NCBI GenBank assembly: GCA_025362535.1 | Contig: JANYGE010000042.1 | Location: forward strand, 1-11,345 | DNA: 11,345 bases | Direction of reading: 5' to 3' | From: Hyphomicrobiales bacterium | GTDB lineage: Bacteria; Pseudomonadota; Alphaproteobacteria; Rhizobiales; Aestuariivirgaceae | Shown here: in pieces, positions 1-6,161 of the stretch | How positions within the stretch are numbered: the stretch's first letter is position 1 | Layout of the letters: each line of letters begins with the position of its first letter | Translations under genes and position numbers: made by a program | Notes under the pieces: generated by a model | Seen by the model: only the letters and a program-made list of their open reading frames with translations | Databases searched by the model: none | Told to the model about the DNA's origin: nothing

Positions 1-1
1 T

Positions 2-775
2 GCGCTGGCGCTGCGCTATGTTGTGCTGGTGCCCTTGGTCGTATTGGGACTGCTGACCACAGCGGATTCACGCATCGCACGGGGCCACTGGCCACGCTTA
101 ATCGTCACGGCGATCGGCATGTTTGGTTCCAGCTGGTTCACCATACAAGGCTTTGCGCGGGTCGCCGCTGGCCTAGGCACGGTGATTTCGATGGTCGAGC
201 CGATTATCATAGCTCTACTTGCTTGGGTCGCTTTGCGCGAACCCTTATCGTCGCGGATATGGGCTGGGCTATTTGTATCGCTGATCGGCGCTGGAGTTCT
301 GTTCTGGCCAGACATCACAGCGCATCCAGCGAACCCGGTCGATGCTGTGGGAATCTTGTTTCTGCTGGCGGCCCCCACCTGCTGGGCAATCTACACGATT
401 GGTGCCAAGCCGCTGTTCTCCCACTATTCCGGCTTTACCATCACGGGCTGGTCAATGCTGTTGGCAGCACCGCTCATTTTGCTTATGGCAAGCATTCCCT
501 ATGCCGAGCTGATTTCAACCACGAGCCCGCGAACCTGGGCTGAGATCGTCTATCTTGCGGCGTTTAACTCGCTCCTCGGTGGGGTGCTCTGGAACTACGG
601 CTCTCGGCATTTGGCCGGAGCCGCCGTGGGCTCCTTCCTTTACCTGCTTCCAGTGATTGCCGTGGCTGCGGGATATTTCATCCTTGGCGAGCCTGTCACG
701 CCATGGCTGGTTGCGGGCGGTGCCATTATGCTAGCAGGTGTGGCCCTTGCGCAATCGGGTTCGCATAAACACTGA
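2..775 (+). CDS. DMT/EamA-family transporter, 5' end outside the window
   Basis: This is an inner-membrane permease of the drug/metabolite transporter superfamily (EamA type), whose members usually export amino acids or other small metabolites; the substrate cannot be read from the sequence. The frame is open from base 2, and residues before the first possible start (GTG at 23) continue a typical EamA helix, so the gene begins upstream of the window. About 257 codons are visible against the usual ~290-300, so roughly 40 residues are missing. Visible marks are alternating hydrophobic helices, the first-repeat ending with a PIIIALLAW helix, a LREPLSSRIWAGL turn and GVLFWPD, then a second repeat with GGVLWNYGSRHL and LGEPVTPW. 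It ends in the His-Lys-rich tail SGSHKH. Confidence in the family is high and in the substrate nil. Confidence 0.9.
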   Translation, partial: ALALRYVVLVPLVVLGLLTTADSRIARGHWPRLIVTAIGMFGSSWFTIQGFARVAAGLGTVISMVEPIIIALLAWVALREPLSSRIWAGLFVSLIGAGVLFWPDITAHPANPVDAVGILFLLAAPTCWAIYTIGAKPLFSHYSGFTITGWSMLLAAPLILLMASIPYAELISTTSPRTWAEIVYLAAFNSLLGGVLWNYGSRHLAGAAVGSFLYLLPVIAVAAGYFILGEPVTPWLVAGGAIMLAGVALAQSGSHKH

Positions 776-851
776 AACCCACCCAAACTCCTCCTCCGGA
801 AGCTGCAAATTTCGCAGGTCTGTTACTAATATCATGGTATGAGTTGAAGCA
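776..851. other. Short intergenic spacer after the EamA gene
   Basis: This 76-base spacer holds no clear promoter or terminator. The only pairing seen is a 4-bp CTGC/GCAG stem around 806-820 with an A/T-rich loop, too weak to call a terminator. Confidence 0.5.
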
Positions 852-1280
852 GTGGTTGGAGATATAAACATATCCGATTTACGAGTTTCCTATTGGACCA
901 TTGATACAGCACGCCTGCTCTCCATTTCAAAAGTCGCCCTCAATTTCAACCGACAATGTGAATATCAAACAAGCCAAGCCGCTGGCGAACGTGAATTTCA
1001 AACCGCGTGGTTTGTGGTTTCATTGCTTACGGAGATTGCAGTGGTCTTCAGCCTGCGCACGCGCCTGTTAGCCATAAGAAGCGTGCCCGGCAAAATGTTA
1101 ATCGCCGTCAGCCTTATCGTTTCAGTGGTGGCGCTTGCCATTCCTTACATGAGGCCACTCACCCAGCGCTTCGGCTTTGTGCCGCTGCCGCTGCCCGTGA
1201 TGGCCGCCTTGCTGGCTATTGTTTTAGTTTATGTTGCAGCGACAGAACTCACCAAACATTGGTTTTATAAATTCAAATGA
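852..1280 (+). pseudogene. Orphan C-terminal remnant of an MgtA-type Mg2+ P-type ATPase
   Basis: The frame runs from a GTG at 852 (142 residues) with no convincing ribosome binding site. From about residue 46 (base ~987) it matches the last ~95 residues of magnesium-importing P-type ATPases. FQTAWFVVSLLTE corresponds to the family's FQ(S/T)GWFVV(G/S)LL segment, followed by a LRTR turn, an ALAIPYM helix end, RFGFVPLPLPVMAALLAI and the closing VAATELTKHWFYKFK. Three membrane segments are visible (about 52-68, 82-99, 115-131), which are the last helices of the cation-ATPase C-terminal domain. The phosphorylation loop (DKTGT), nucleotide-binding domain and all earlier helices are absent, and residues 1-45 resemble nothing I know. 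The piece cannot pump ions, so it is best read as the relic of a deleted mgtA-like gene. A small membrane protein made from the relic is possible but unsupported. Confidence 0.75.
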
Positions 1281-1309
1281 AGTTCACCTTTTCGACCTCT
1301 TCTCGAAGA

Positions 1310-2296
1310 TCAAACCTGATCCATGATGCTGGCCAGAAGCTCATATGATTTTAGGCGTGCGGTTTTGTCGTAGATCGCCGATGCGACCATGAGCTCCTGA
1401 ACTTGTGTCTCTTGAACGAAACTCTGCAACTCCGCCCGCACCGTGGTGGGTGACCCGACAAACGAACATTTTAGCATGCGCGAAGCCTGGATTTTCTCTG
1501 CTGGCGTCCAATAATCTTCGATGTCATCAATGGGCCGCTGCAAATATCCACGATCCCCACGCAGCATGCCCGTGAAGCGCTGTTGGATTGACGTAAACAG
1601 CCGGCGCGCTTCGGCATCAGTATCAGCAACAACCACATTGACGCCAGCCATGGCGTGGGGTTGTTGCAACTGAGTGGAGGGTTCAAATTTCTCGCGGTAA
1701 ACAGCTAGCGCATGATGCAGTTCGTTCGGAGCAAAATGTGAGGCAAAGGCATAGGGAAGCCCAAGCATGGCGGCCAGATGCGCGCCGAATAAGCTGGACC
1801 CCAATATCCACAGGGGAACATTGGTCCCTGCTCCGGGAACAGCAAGGATAGCTTGGCCTGGTTGTGCCATTCCCAAGAGCTGCTGCAGCTCAAGAACATC
1901 TTGGGGAAATCTATCCGAGGCCGCCGCATCACGCCGCAGAGCGAGCCATGTCTGGCGATCAGTTCCAGGAGCCCGTCCCAATCCCAAATCTATGCGACCA
2001 GGGTAAAGGGATTCGAGCGTTCCGAATTGTTCAGCAATCACCAGCGGAGAATGGTTCGGCAACATGATACCGCCCGCTCCGACCCTTATCTTTGTTGTGC
2101 TCCCGGCGATGAACCCAATAACTACAGATGTTGCCGCACTGGCGATCCCCACCATATTATGGTGCTCAGCTACCCAATAACGATTATACCCCAAGCGCTC
2201 AACATGCTGGGCGAGTTCACGGGCATTCTGCAACGCGTCGGCTGGCGTCTTGCCTTCAGAAACCGGCACCAAATCCAAAACCGAAAAAATAGTCAT
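1310..2296 (-). CDS. LLM-class flavin-dependent oxidoreductase (luciferase-like, YhbW type)
   Basis: This 328-residue protein belongs to the bacterial luciferase-like family, which uses reduced FMN and O2 to oxidise small organic substrates in the cytoplasm. Family marks are the N-terminal strand [22 protein letters not shown] (residues ~40-48), an [14 protein letters not shown] helix, [15 protein letters not shown] (~71-85), [25 protein letters not shown] (~89-113; LGLGRAPG is diagnostic) and WILGSS (~163-168). Length and order match the YhbW/MsnO8-like 'group 1' subfamily, whose substrates are mostly unknown. The start at 2296 is supported by a GAGG about 5 bases upstream of the ATG. It lies 104 bases downstream of the permease gene on the same strand with no terminator seen between them, so it may be the last gene of the transporter operon. 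Its role there is unknown. Confidence 0.88.
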   Translation of the reverse strand: MTIFSVLDLVPVSEGKTPADALQNARELAQHVERLGYNRYWVAEHHNMVGIASAATSVVIGFIAGSTTKIRVGAGGIMLPNHSPLVIAEQFGTLESLYPGRIDLGLGRAPGTDRQTWLALRRDAAASDRFPQDVLELQQLLGMAQPGQAILAVPGAGTNVPLWILGSSLFGAHLAAMLGLPYAFASHFAPNELHHALAVYREKFEPSTQLQQPHAMAGVNVVVADTDAEARRLFTSIQQRFTGMLRGDRGYLQRPIDDIEDYWTPAEKIQASRMLKCSFVGSPTTVRAELQSFVQETQVQELMVASAIYDKTARLKSYELLASIMDQV

Positions 2297-2400
2297 ATTG
2301 CCTCAATTTGCTGAAAAAGATCATTCTTGCGCTGCATCATCGCCGATATGCCCGATAGAGCTATATTTGTCTGTCTCGATGAAATTGCAAGGTTGCTGGC
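2297..2400. other. Spacer between permease and LLM genes
   Basis: This 104-base spacer contains only the ribosome binding site of the LLM gene at its left end. No stem-loop followed by a T run is present on the minus strand, so read-through from the permease gene is plausible. Confidence 0.5.
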
Positions 2401-3201
2401 CTATTCCGACTGTATAGTTTGCGCTGGAAGTAACAATCTGACGGCAACTACGCATAAGATGACTGTTAGCCCCAGAACTATAGTGACAAGTGCATTGATA
2501 TCAGGCGCAAAGCCAAGACGCATCATCGCCCAGAGCCGGATCGGCAGCGTGTTATCGGTTCCTGTAACCAACAAGGTGATCATGGTTTCATCAAAAGAGA
2601 GCGCAAAGCTCAGCACACCAGCGCCAACAAGTGTGCTGGCGAGATTTGGTAATATGATAAAGCGGAGCGTCTGCCCGGGCGATGCACCAAGATCAGTTGA
2701 AGCCTCAATCAAACTCGGTCCCAGCGACTGCAGCCGCGTGACGATGGTGCGATAGGAAAGTGCCAGCACAAATAATGTATGGCCGGTGATGACCGTGAGC
2801 ATTGAACGGGGAATGCCAGTTTCACGAAAGAAAATAAGCAGCGACAGCCCGGTTATGATCGGTGGCATAAGGAAGGGCAAAAATACTGTGAAGTGCATGA
2901 GATCACGGGCAAGCGAAGTGCCGCCGCAATAATGCAGTGCCAGCAATGTGCCGATGATCAATGCGAGAAAGGTTGCTGAAAACCCAACAATCAAAGTGTT
3001 GCGGACAGCCGTAAGTATGCCAGCATTCTGAGCCAGCGCCTGATAGGCCGATAGAGATGGCTCGTGCCATTGCACCTCACCGTGGGCAATGTTGAAAAAT
3101 GATGAGATGATCGGGATCAGCAATGGCCCATAGAGTGCTATAAACACCAGCATCGTAGCAAACGAGAGCGCGACCAGCGCCACGCGGGATAAGTGCATCA
3201 T
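2401..3201 (-). CDS. ABC transporter permease, PotC-like (polyamine-type)
   Basis: This is the second inner-membrane permease of a polyamine/iron-type importer (266 residues, the usual size for PotC/PotI). It has about six membrane helices: an N-terminal helix at ~8-36, then a periplasmic loop, and the core TM domain from ~66. The EAA loop that docks on the ABC ATPase is at residues ~166-185 (EASTDLGASPGQTLRFIILP), with the characteristic E-A-x-x-D-L-G-A and terminal LP. FDETMITLLVTG (~203-214) is also typical of this family. Its ATG (3199-3201) overlaps the stop of the upstream permease in an ATGA arrangement, so the two are translationally coupled. A second ATG directly follows the first and could equally serve. 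No ATPase gene follows. Substrate is undetermined. Confidence 0.92.
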   Translation of the reverse strand: MMHLSRVALVALSFATMLVFIALYGPLLIPIISSFFNIAHGEVQWHEPSLSAYQALAQNAGILTAVRNTLIVGFSATFLALIIGTLLALHYCGGTSLARDLMHFTVFLPFLMPPIITGLSLLIFFRETGIPRSMLTVITGHTLFVLALSYRTIVTRLQSLGPSLIEASTDLGASPGQTLRFIILPNLASTLVGAGVLSFALSFDETMITLLVTGTDNTLPIRLWAMMRLGFAPDINALVTIVLGLTVILCVVAVRLLLPAQTIQSE

Positions 3202-4055
3202 GTGTGGCGATGCTCCAGCCTATTACCCACCATAATAACGGCAATAACGATGATGCCGAGAATGGTGGAAAGTGCAGCGCCAAAAGGCCAATTAAAAGCT
3301 GTCCCAAACTGGCTGTAAATGATGCGTCCAAAGGTAAAGCCGCTCTGGCCACCCACCATTTGCGGTGTCAGAAAATCACCGATAGCGAGAACGAAAACAA
3401 AAGTTGCAGCTGACACGATGCCGGGCAGGCTGAGAGGCAGAACAATATGCCGAAAAGTTTGCATGCCAGACGCCCCAAGATCGGTTGATGCATCGATAAG
3501 GCTTCTGGGGATGCGTTCGAGCGAGAGAAAGATGGGTAAGATGGCAAAGGGGATCAGCAGCACAGTCAGCGTGAGCAACACCGCATTGAGATTGAAAACA
3601 AAAAGCGTCAGCGGTTGGTCAATAAGACCGATCCAAAGAAGAAACCTATTGAGCAGTCCGTTGCCACCTAGGATACTGCGAATGGCATAGATTTTGATGA
3701 TGTAACTCATCAGCAGAGGCACGAGCACGAGCAACAGTAGAATGTGTCTGCGGCGGCCTTTGAGATTGGCCAGCAGGAAAGCAACCGGATACCCAAATAA
3801 AATTGTGAGTGCCGCGACCGCAAAGCAAAGCAAACTGGTCTGCCACAAGACCGGAATGAAAATCGCGTCAGTGAAAAAGCGAATATAATTCCCCAAGCTC
3901 GGCGTGTAGTTTACATTGCCATTTTCAAGATGGAAAAAGCCATAGGCGAGGAAGCTGGCAAGCGGTAGCACAATGAAGAGCAGAGGTACGCCATAGCTGA
4001 CACCTGCCAAGAGACGTGGCCAGAGACTTTTGCGGGACGCACCGATGAATAGCAT
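3198..4055 (-). CDS. ABC transporter permease, PotB-like (polyamine-type)
   Basis: This is the first permease subunit of the importer, 285 residues from the ATG at 4055. That start is preferred over the GTG at 4100 because AAGG lies about 7 bases before it and a strong stem-loop occupies the stretch between the two candidates. It has six predicted membrane helices, the first at ~20-40. The EAA loop (DASTDLGASGMQTFRHIVLP, ~188-207) contacts the ATPase. LAIGDFLTPQMVGG (~223-236) is the counterpart of the GDF-x-T-x-x-x-x-GG signature of PotB/PotH proteins. It sits between the binding-protein gene (stop 4116) and the PotC-like gene, overlapping the latter by 4 bases. The pair should form a heterodimeric channel. 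Confidence 0.92.
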   Translation of the reverse strand: MLFIGASRKSLWPRLLAGVSYGVPLLFIVLPLASFLAYGFFHLENGNVNYTPSLGNYIRFFTDAIFIPVLWQTSLLCFAVAALTILFGYPVAFLLANLKGRRRHILLLLVLVPLLMSYIIKIYAIRSILGGNGLLNRFLLWIGLIDQPLTLFVFNLNAVLLTLTVLLIPFAILPIFLSLERIPRSLIDASTDLGASGMQTFRHIVLPLSLPGIVSAATFVFVLAIGDFLTPQMVGGQSGFTFGRIIYSQFGTAFNWPFGAALSTILGIIVIAVIMVGNRLEHRHT

Positions 4056-4073
4056 AGAGCAACCTTGAAACTG

Positions 4074-4098
4074 GTGGTCCGGCTCCAAACCGGACCAC
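4074..4098 (-). other. Intercistronic stem-loop between binding protein and permease genes
   Basis: This is a perfect 9-bp inverted repeat, GTGGTCCGG (4074-4082) and CCGGACCAC (4090-4098), with a 7-base loop. It lies just after the binding-protein stop codon and before the PotB-like ribosome binding site. No T run follows it, so it is not a simple terminator. Such hairpins often protect the 3' end of the binding-protein message and lower permease expression relative to it; that role here is inferred. Confidence 0.6.
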
Positions 4099-4115
4099 AC
4101 AGCAATAGTTTATGA

Positions 4116-5147
4116 TCAGGGTTGAGCCTTGATTTCATTCCACATGTCGGAACGCTTGGTAGCATCCTCGACGAAATCGAGCCAAACCAACTTATCATTG
4201 GCTCCAGCACTTCCCGTTTCAACAACAGTATTGCCGAAGCCTGTGCGTAGCGAAAGTTGCTCGCCAATTTTTTTCTGCAGCAGGAAGTTGACCCATGCGG
4301 CAGCAAGGTCTTGATCCTGTACACCACTGGTCATGGCCCATGTATCAAGCCAAGCGAGTGCGCCTTCCTTCGGGTTCACATAGGCGATGTTGGCACCAGC
4401 ATCTTTCATGGCCTTCACCTGCTGTTGGCCATAGTTGGCCCAGATCAGAGCGATATCGTTGCTCTTGTAAAGTTGCAGGGCTTCATCAGGTGTAGTGTAG
4501 AAGCTCAACACATTGCCTTTCAGAGCGATCAGCTTTTCCTTGATTTTGGCCATTTGCTCAGGCGTGAGGTGGAATGGATCCTCGATGCCCAATGTCAATG
4601 CGGTGAAGGAAAAATTATGCTCGCCATTGTCATAGGCCAGAATCTTGCCTTTGTATTTTGGATCCCAGAAACTCTCGAAGCTGTCAGGCGCTGGGTTCAC
4701 TTTATCCTTGTCGTAAATGATTCCAATAGAATCGAAGCAGAATGGAATCGCGTGAACCTTGCCATCGCGCATAACGCCTTTGACCTTGGAAAGATCCTGA
4801 AAGCGCGGCAGCACGGCTTTCTGATTGGGGATTTTTGAAACATCATGCGGGGTGGTGAGTCCGCCATCAATATAGCGTTGTAACTGAGCCGTATTTACAG
4901 CAAAGACATCAAAATCCTTGCCTTCGCTGCCTTTCATTTTGGCCCAAATTTCATCATCGGTTCCAATAAATACAACATTTGCTGTTGCACCTGTCTGGTC
5001 TTGGAACTCCTTGACCCAATCGTCATCAGCATAGCCTTGCCATGCCATAACTCTTAATTCTTTTGCCGCAAAGGCGTTGGTTGTGCGCAAAATTGCGGGG
5101 GCAGCAAGGGCTAACCCCAGTGCTTTACGCCTATTAAGTTTCAACAT
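4116..5147 (-). CDS. Extracellular solute-binding protein, PotD/PotF-like
   Basis: This is the periplasmic receptor of the ABC importer, 343 residues from the ATG at 5147. An upstream in-frame ATG at 5165 is rejected because it overlaps the Shine-Dalgarno sequence GGAGGAGAAG (5154-5163). The signal peptide occupies ~1-27: NRRKAL, hydrophobic GLALAAPAIL, and a probable cleavage after AFA. The adjacent arginines make Tat export possible, though the motif is degenerate. The mature protein starts LRVMAWQGYADDD, typical of spermidine/putrescine-binding proteins (family 1 / PotD), and includes FDVFAVNTAQLQRYIDGGL, GIIYDKDKV and FWDPKYKGKI. EGALAWLDTWAM (~261-272) contains the W-x-D pair found where PotD contacts polyamine amino groups. 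A cationic or amine-containing ligand is therefore likely, but polyamine itself is not proven. Confidence 0.9.
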   Translation of the reverse strand: MLKLNRRKALGLALAAPAILRTTNAFAAKELRVMAWQGYADDDWVKEFQDQTGATANVVFIGTDDEIWAKMKGSEGKDFDVFAVNTAQLQRYIDGGLTTPHDVSKIPNQKAVLPRFQDLSKVKGVMRDGKVHAIPFCFDSIGIIYDKDKVNPAPDSFESFWDPKYKGKILAYDNGEHNFSFTALTLGIEDPFHLTPEQMAKIKEKLIALKGNVLSFYTTPDEALQLYKSNDIALIWANYGQQQVKAMKDAGANIAYVNPKEGALAWLDTWAMTSGVQDQDLAAAWVNFLLQKKIGEQLSLRTGFGNTVVETGSAGANDKLVWLDFVEDATKRSDMWNEIKAQP

Positions 5148-5153
5148 AATCTG

Positions 5154-5163
5154 CTTCTCCTCC
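5154..5163 (-). promoter_or_regulatory. Strong ribosome binding site of the binding-protein gene
   Basis: The minus strand reads GGAGGAGAAG, ending 6 bases before the ATG at 5147. It fixes that start and is the strongest Shine-Dalgarno in the operon, fitting the high expression usual for binding proteins. Confidence 0.75.
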
Positions 5164-5181
5164 ATTTGGTCTTTGTTTTAA

Positions 5182-5985
5182 TTACACCCAGCCACCGTCA
5201 ACAATATAGTTTTGCGATGTACACATGCGGCTATCGTCGGCAGCAAGGAATAGCACCATGCGGGCAATATCGGCGGCATAGAGTTTTTCAGCCAAGCACT
5301 GGCGATCTTTAATTTGTCTTTCGCCCGCTTCATTGAGCCAGAGCTTAACTTGGCGGTCCGTCATCACCCACCCGGGAAGCACGCAATTGACGCGAATCTT
5401 CTCCGGACCCAATTCGCGTGCGAGGGCGCGTGTAAGGCCGCCAATCGCGGCCTTCGCCGTGACATAGGCCGGGCAATCGGGGTCGCCGACCAGCCACGTA
5501 ATTGACCCTAAATTGATGATTGATCCAGCACCGGCATCGCGCATCTGTATCCGAGCAGCCTGCGCCGCAAAGAACTGATGGCGCAAATTCACTTGCATGC
5601 GGTCATCCCAATATTCAACGGTCACGCTCTCCGTAGTGTGGCGGTCATCATTGCCTGCATTATTGACCAATACGCGCAGAGGCCCATGGCGCTGCCCGGC
5701 TTCGACTATAGAGGCGCGCAGCGCGTCAATGTCTCGCAGGTCGCATTTTATAAAATGCGGAGCATGCGCAACATTCGGCTTCAATCTTTCAACCACAGCT
5801 CGCGAGACATCTTCAGCAATATCAACAAAGCAAACTTTGGCACCTTGGGTGGCGAAATGTTCTACCAAACTTTCACCGATACCGCTGCCGCCGCCACTGA
5901 TGAACACACTGCGCCCTGCTAGACTTGGATATGAAGCTGGTTTTTCAATTGCGCCCTGCGCGTCGAGCGGCTGTGTGCTGGTCAT
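5182..5985 (-). CDS. SDR-family sugar 1-dehydrogenase (XylB/galactose dehydrogenase-like)
   Basis: This 267-residue classical short-chain dehydrogenase is the first gene of the minus-strand operon. It carries the nucleotide-binding GGGSGIG (31-37), an acidic Asp in FVDI (~55) that favours NAD over NADP, NNAGNDDRH (108-116), Asn at ~133 in VNLRH, and catalytic Ser161, Tyr174 and Lys178. NNAGNDDRH, EYWDDRMQVNLRH, QCL and VLFLAADDSRMCTSQNYIVDGGWV closely resemble, from memory, the Caulobacter D-xylose dehydrogenase XylB and rhizobial galactose dehydrogenases. These oxidise aldoses at C1 to lactones. The exact sugar is not readable. It carries a ~20-residue N-terminal extension before the YPSLAGR start common to the family. 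The ATG at 5985 has only a weak upstream AGG. The gap to the binding-protein start is 34 bases, consistent with co-transcription. Confidence 0.88.
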   Translation of the reverse strand: MTSTQPLDAQGAIEKPASYPSLAGRSVFISGGGSGIGESLVEHFATQGAKVCFVDIAEDVSRAVVERLKPNVAHAPHFIKCDLRDIDALRASIVEAGQRHGPLRVLVNNAGNDDRHTTESVTVEYWDDRMQVNLRHQFFAAQAARIQMRDAGAGSIINLGSITWLVGDPDCPAYVTAKAAIGGLTRALARELGPEKIRVNCVLPGWVMTDRQVKLWLNEAGERQIKDRQCLAEKLYAADIARMVLFLAADDSRMCTSQNYIVDGGWV

Positions 5986-6070
5986 AGCTGAGAAACCTAA
6001 TTCCTAAAGTCAAAAGTAAGAATGGGGGCAAGTTCATAAGGGAGTCAAGAGCGCGATCCGGCGTGGCTTG

Positions 6071-6083
6071 CATATGACATATG
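6071..6083. repeat. Central 13-base palindrome, candidate operator
   Basis: CATATG, a single A, and CATATG again form an odd-length palindrome centred on 6077. It coincides with the centre of symmetry of the flanking TTGACTCCC inverted repeat. A dimeric regulator site is a reasonable reading, but it is inferred from symmetry alone. Confidence 0.45.
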
Positions 6084-6104
6084 AGCGAGCAACATCCACA
6101 CACA

Positions 6105-6132
6105 TTGACTCCCGATAACATCAGCATATGCT
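6105..6132 (+). promoter_or_regulatory. Candidate sigma-70-type promoter for the aminotransferase operon
   Basis: TTGACT (6105-6110; 5 of 6 consensus) and TATGCT (6127-6132; 4 of 6) are separated by 16 bases. Transcription would begin about 6138-6140, upstream of the ATG at 6162 but downstream of the alternative ATG at 6081. The -10 lies inside the palindrome AGCATATGCT, which could act as an operator. The opposing promoter would use TTGACT read from 6048 to 6043, but its -10 is weak. Confidence 0.45.
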
Positions 6133-6161
6133 CCCAACTTAAGCTGCATGGAGCACCCCCA

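Larger units (their letters stand above)
5986..6161. promoter_or_regulatory. Divergent control region between the two catabolic operons
   Basis: This 176-base region separates the minus-strand dehydrogenase/transporter operon from the plus-strand aminotransferase operon. It contains an exact 9-base inverted repeat, GGGAGTCAA (6040-6048) and TTGACTCCC (6105-6113), whose arms each give a -35-like TTGACT facing outward. At its exact midpoint (6077) is the palindrome CATATGACATATG (6071-6083). A further palindrome, AGCATATGCT, is at 6123-6132. The symmetric layout suggests one regulator controlling both directions; no regulator gene is present in the window. Confidence 0.6.

Noticed and set aside
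852..985. Possible frameshifted earlier part of the MgtA gene
   Set aside because: The three forward frames were read by eye and none showed the expected preceding family segments (such as the FGPISS region), so the homology seems to begin abruptly at ~987.
2327..2755. 142-codon plus-strand open frame overlapping the PotC-like gene
   Set aside because: It is mostly antisense to the permease coding sequence, with no recognisable domain.
4257..4838. 193-codon plus-strand open frame opposite the binding-protein gene
   Set aside because: It lies wholly antisense to a well-recognised gene, resembles no family and has no ribosome binding site; it is a codon-bias shadow.
5597..6007. 136-codon plus-strand open frame opposite the SDR gene
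   Set aside because: It is antisense to a gene with full catalytic motifs and its composition mirrors that gene.
6081..6161. N-terminal extension of the aminotransferase from the ATG at 6081
   Set aside because: The ATG sits inside the central palindrome, upstream of the candidate promoter, with no ribosome binding site; the ATG at 6162 has GGAG at correct spacing and gives the family's usual N-terminus.
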